Shown here one piece after another: positions 39,126 to 39,192 of a stretch of DNA of 39,192 bases. The stretch comes from Oscillospiraceae bacterium (lineage in GTDB: Bacteria; Bacillota; Clostridia; Oscillospirales; Ruminococcaceae). The stretch covers positions 154,383-193,574 of the forward strand of contig SVNC01000003.1 of assembly GCA_015067025.1 (NCBI GenBank), read 5' to 3'. Position 1 is the first letter of the stretch; each line of letters starts with the position of its first letter. The translations under genes were made by a program, and so were the position numbers. The notes beneath the pieces were generated by a model. It ran no database searches, was not told the DNA's origin, and saw only the letters and a list, made by a program, of their open reading frames with translations.

Positions 39126-39192
39126 TCACAAAACATCTTGAGCTTTCTAATTTAGTGTGTGGTGGTGAGCCACCGTCAATCGATTAGTGGCT

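Noticed and set aside
38923-39141. 72-aa frame in the right-end repeat region
   Set aside because: It runs through hairpins and one direct repeat, has low-complexity Glu/Arg/Lys content and no ribosome binding site.

Overview
The window looks like chromosome of a spore-forming, low-to-mid GC Clostridia member, most likely Ruminococcaceae/Oscillospiraceae (a Ruminococcus-like gut anaerobe). This is inferred from the clostridial order of housekeeping genes (rnc–radical SAM–smc–ftsY–rdgB, yhbY–nadD–yqeK–rsfS), a GerA-type germination operon, strong AAAGGAGG-type ribosome binding sites, and an ECF sigma factor paired with a WG-repeat membrane protein. No phage, IS element, CRISPR array or rRNA was seen. 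A species name cannot be assigned from the sequence alone.

Layout. Positions 1-60 hold a row of short hairpins. Positions 67-550 hold a minus-strand five-tRNA operon (Val-Asp-Phe-Gly-Cys in transcription order) with an exact-consensus promoter and a strong terminator. Positions 655-19238 are a long minus-strand block of core genes: trmH-like methyltransferase, topA, trmFO, plsX, rnc, a radical SAM gene, smc, ftsY, rdgB, a DUF1294 gene, yhbY, nadD, yqeK and rsfS. Then come rpsU (58 aa), yqeG, an endonuclease-IV-like gene, aroQ, an M24 peptidase, plsY and an ArsC/Spx-like gene. Many genes overlap by 1-14 bases or lie only a few bases apart, so they are probably cotranscribed, with rpsU having its own promoter and terminator.

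Positions 19301-21750 carry a plus-strand membrane protein of unknown function facing the infC-rpmI-rplT operon. That operon has an L20-type leader with terminator and antiterminator, and infC probably starts with AUC. Next are a membrane-anchored XRE regulator, a glycosyltransferase/flippase-like pair (membrane glycolipid synthesis inferred), and a zur-znuA-znuC-znuB zinc-uptake operon. The last has a Fur-type palindrome just downstream of its promoter.

Positions 28331-32542 hold the most interesting unit: an ECF-type sigma factor behind an ECF-type (self-recognised?) promoter, followed 15 bases later by a 1196-aa single-pass membrane protein. That protein has a short cytoplasmic N-terminus, about 12 WG repeats, a concanavalin-like domain and a C-terminal part of unknown type. 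It is a plausible anti-sigma/sensor. Positions 32597-37561 hold a spore module: a DUF421(YetF)-DUF4363 pair divergent from gerAA-gerAB-gerAC. The window ends with cdd, an unknown 215-aa gene, and about 400 bases of structured non-coding DNA. This last stretch has two 49-base direct repeats flanking alternative hairpins.

Method limits: all calls come from reading translations, motifs and base pairing by eye. No database search, profile search or folding calculation was run.
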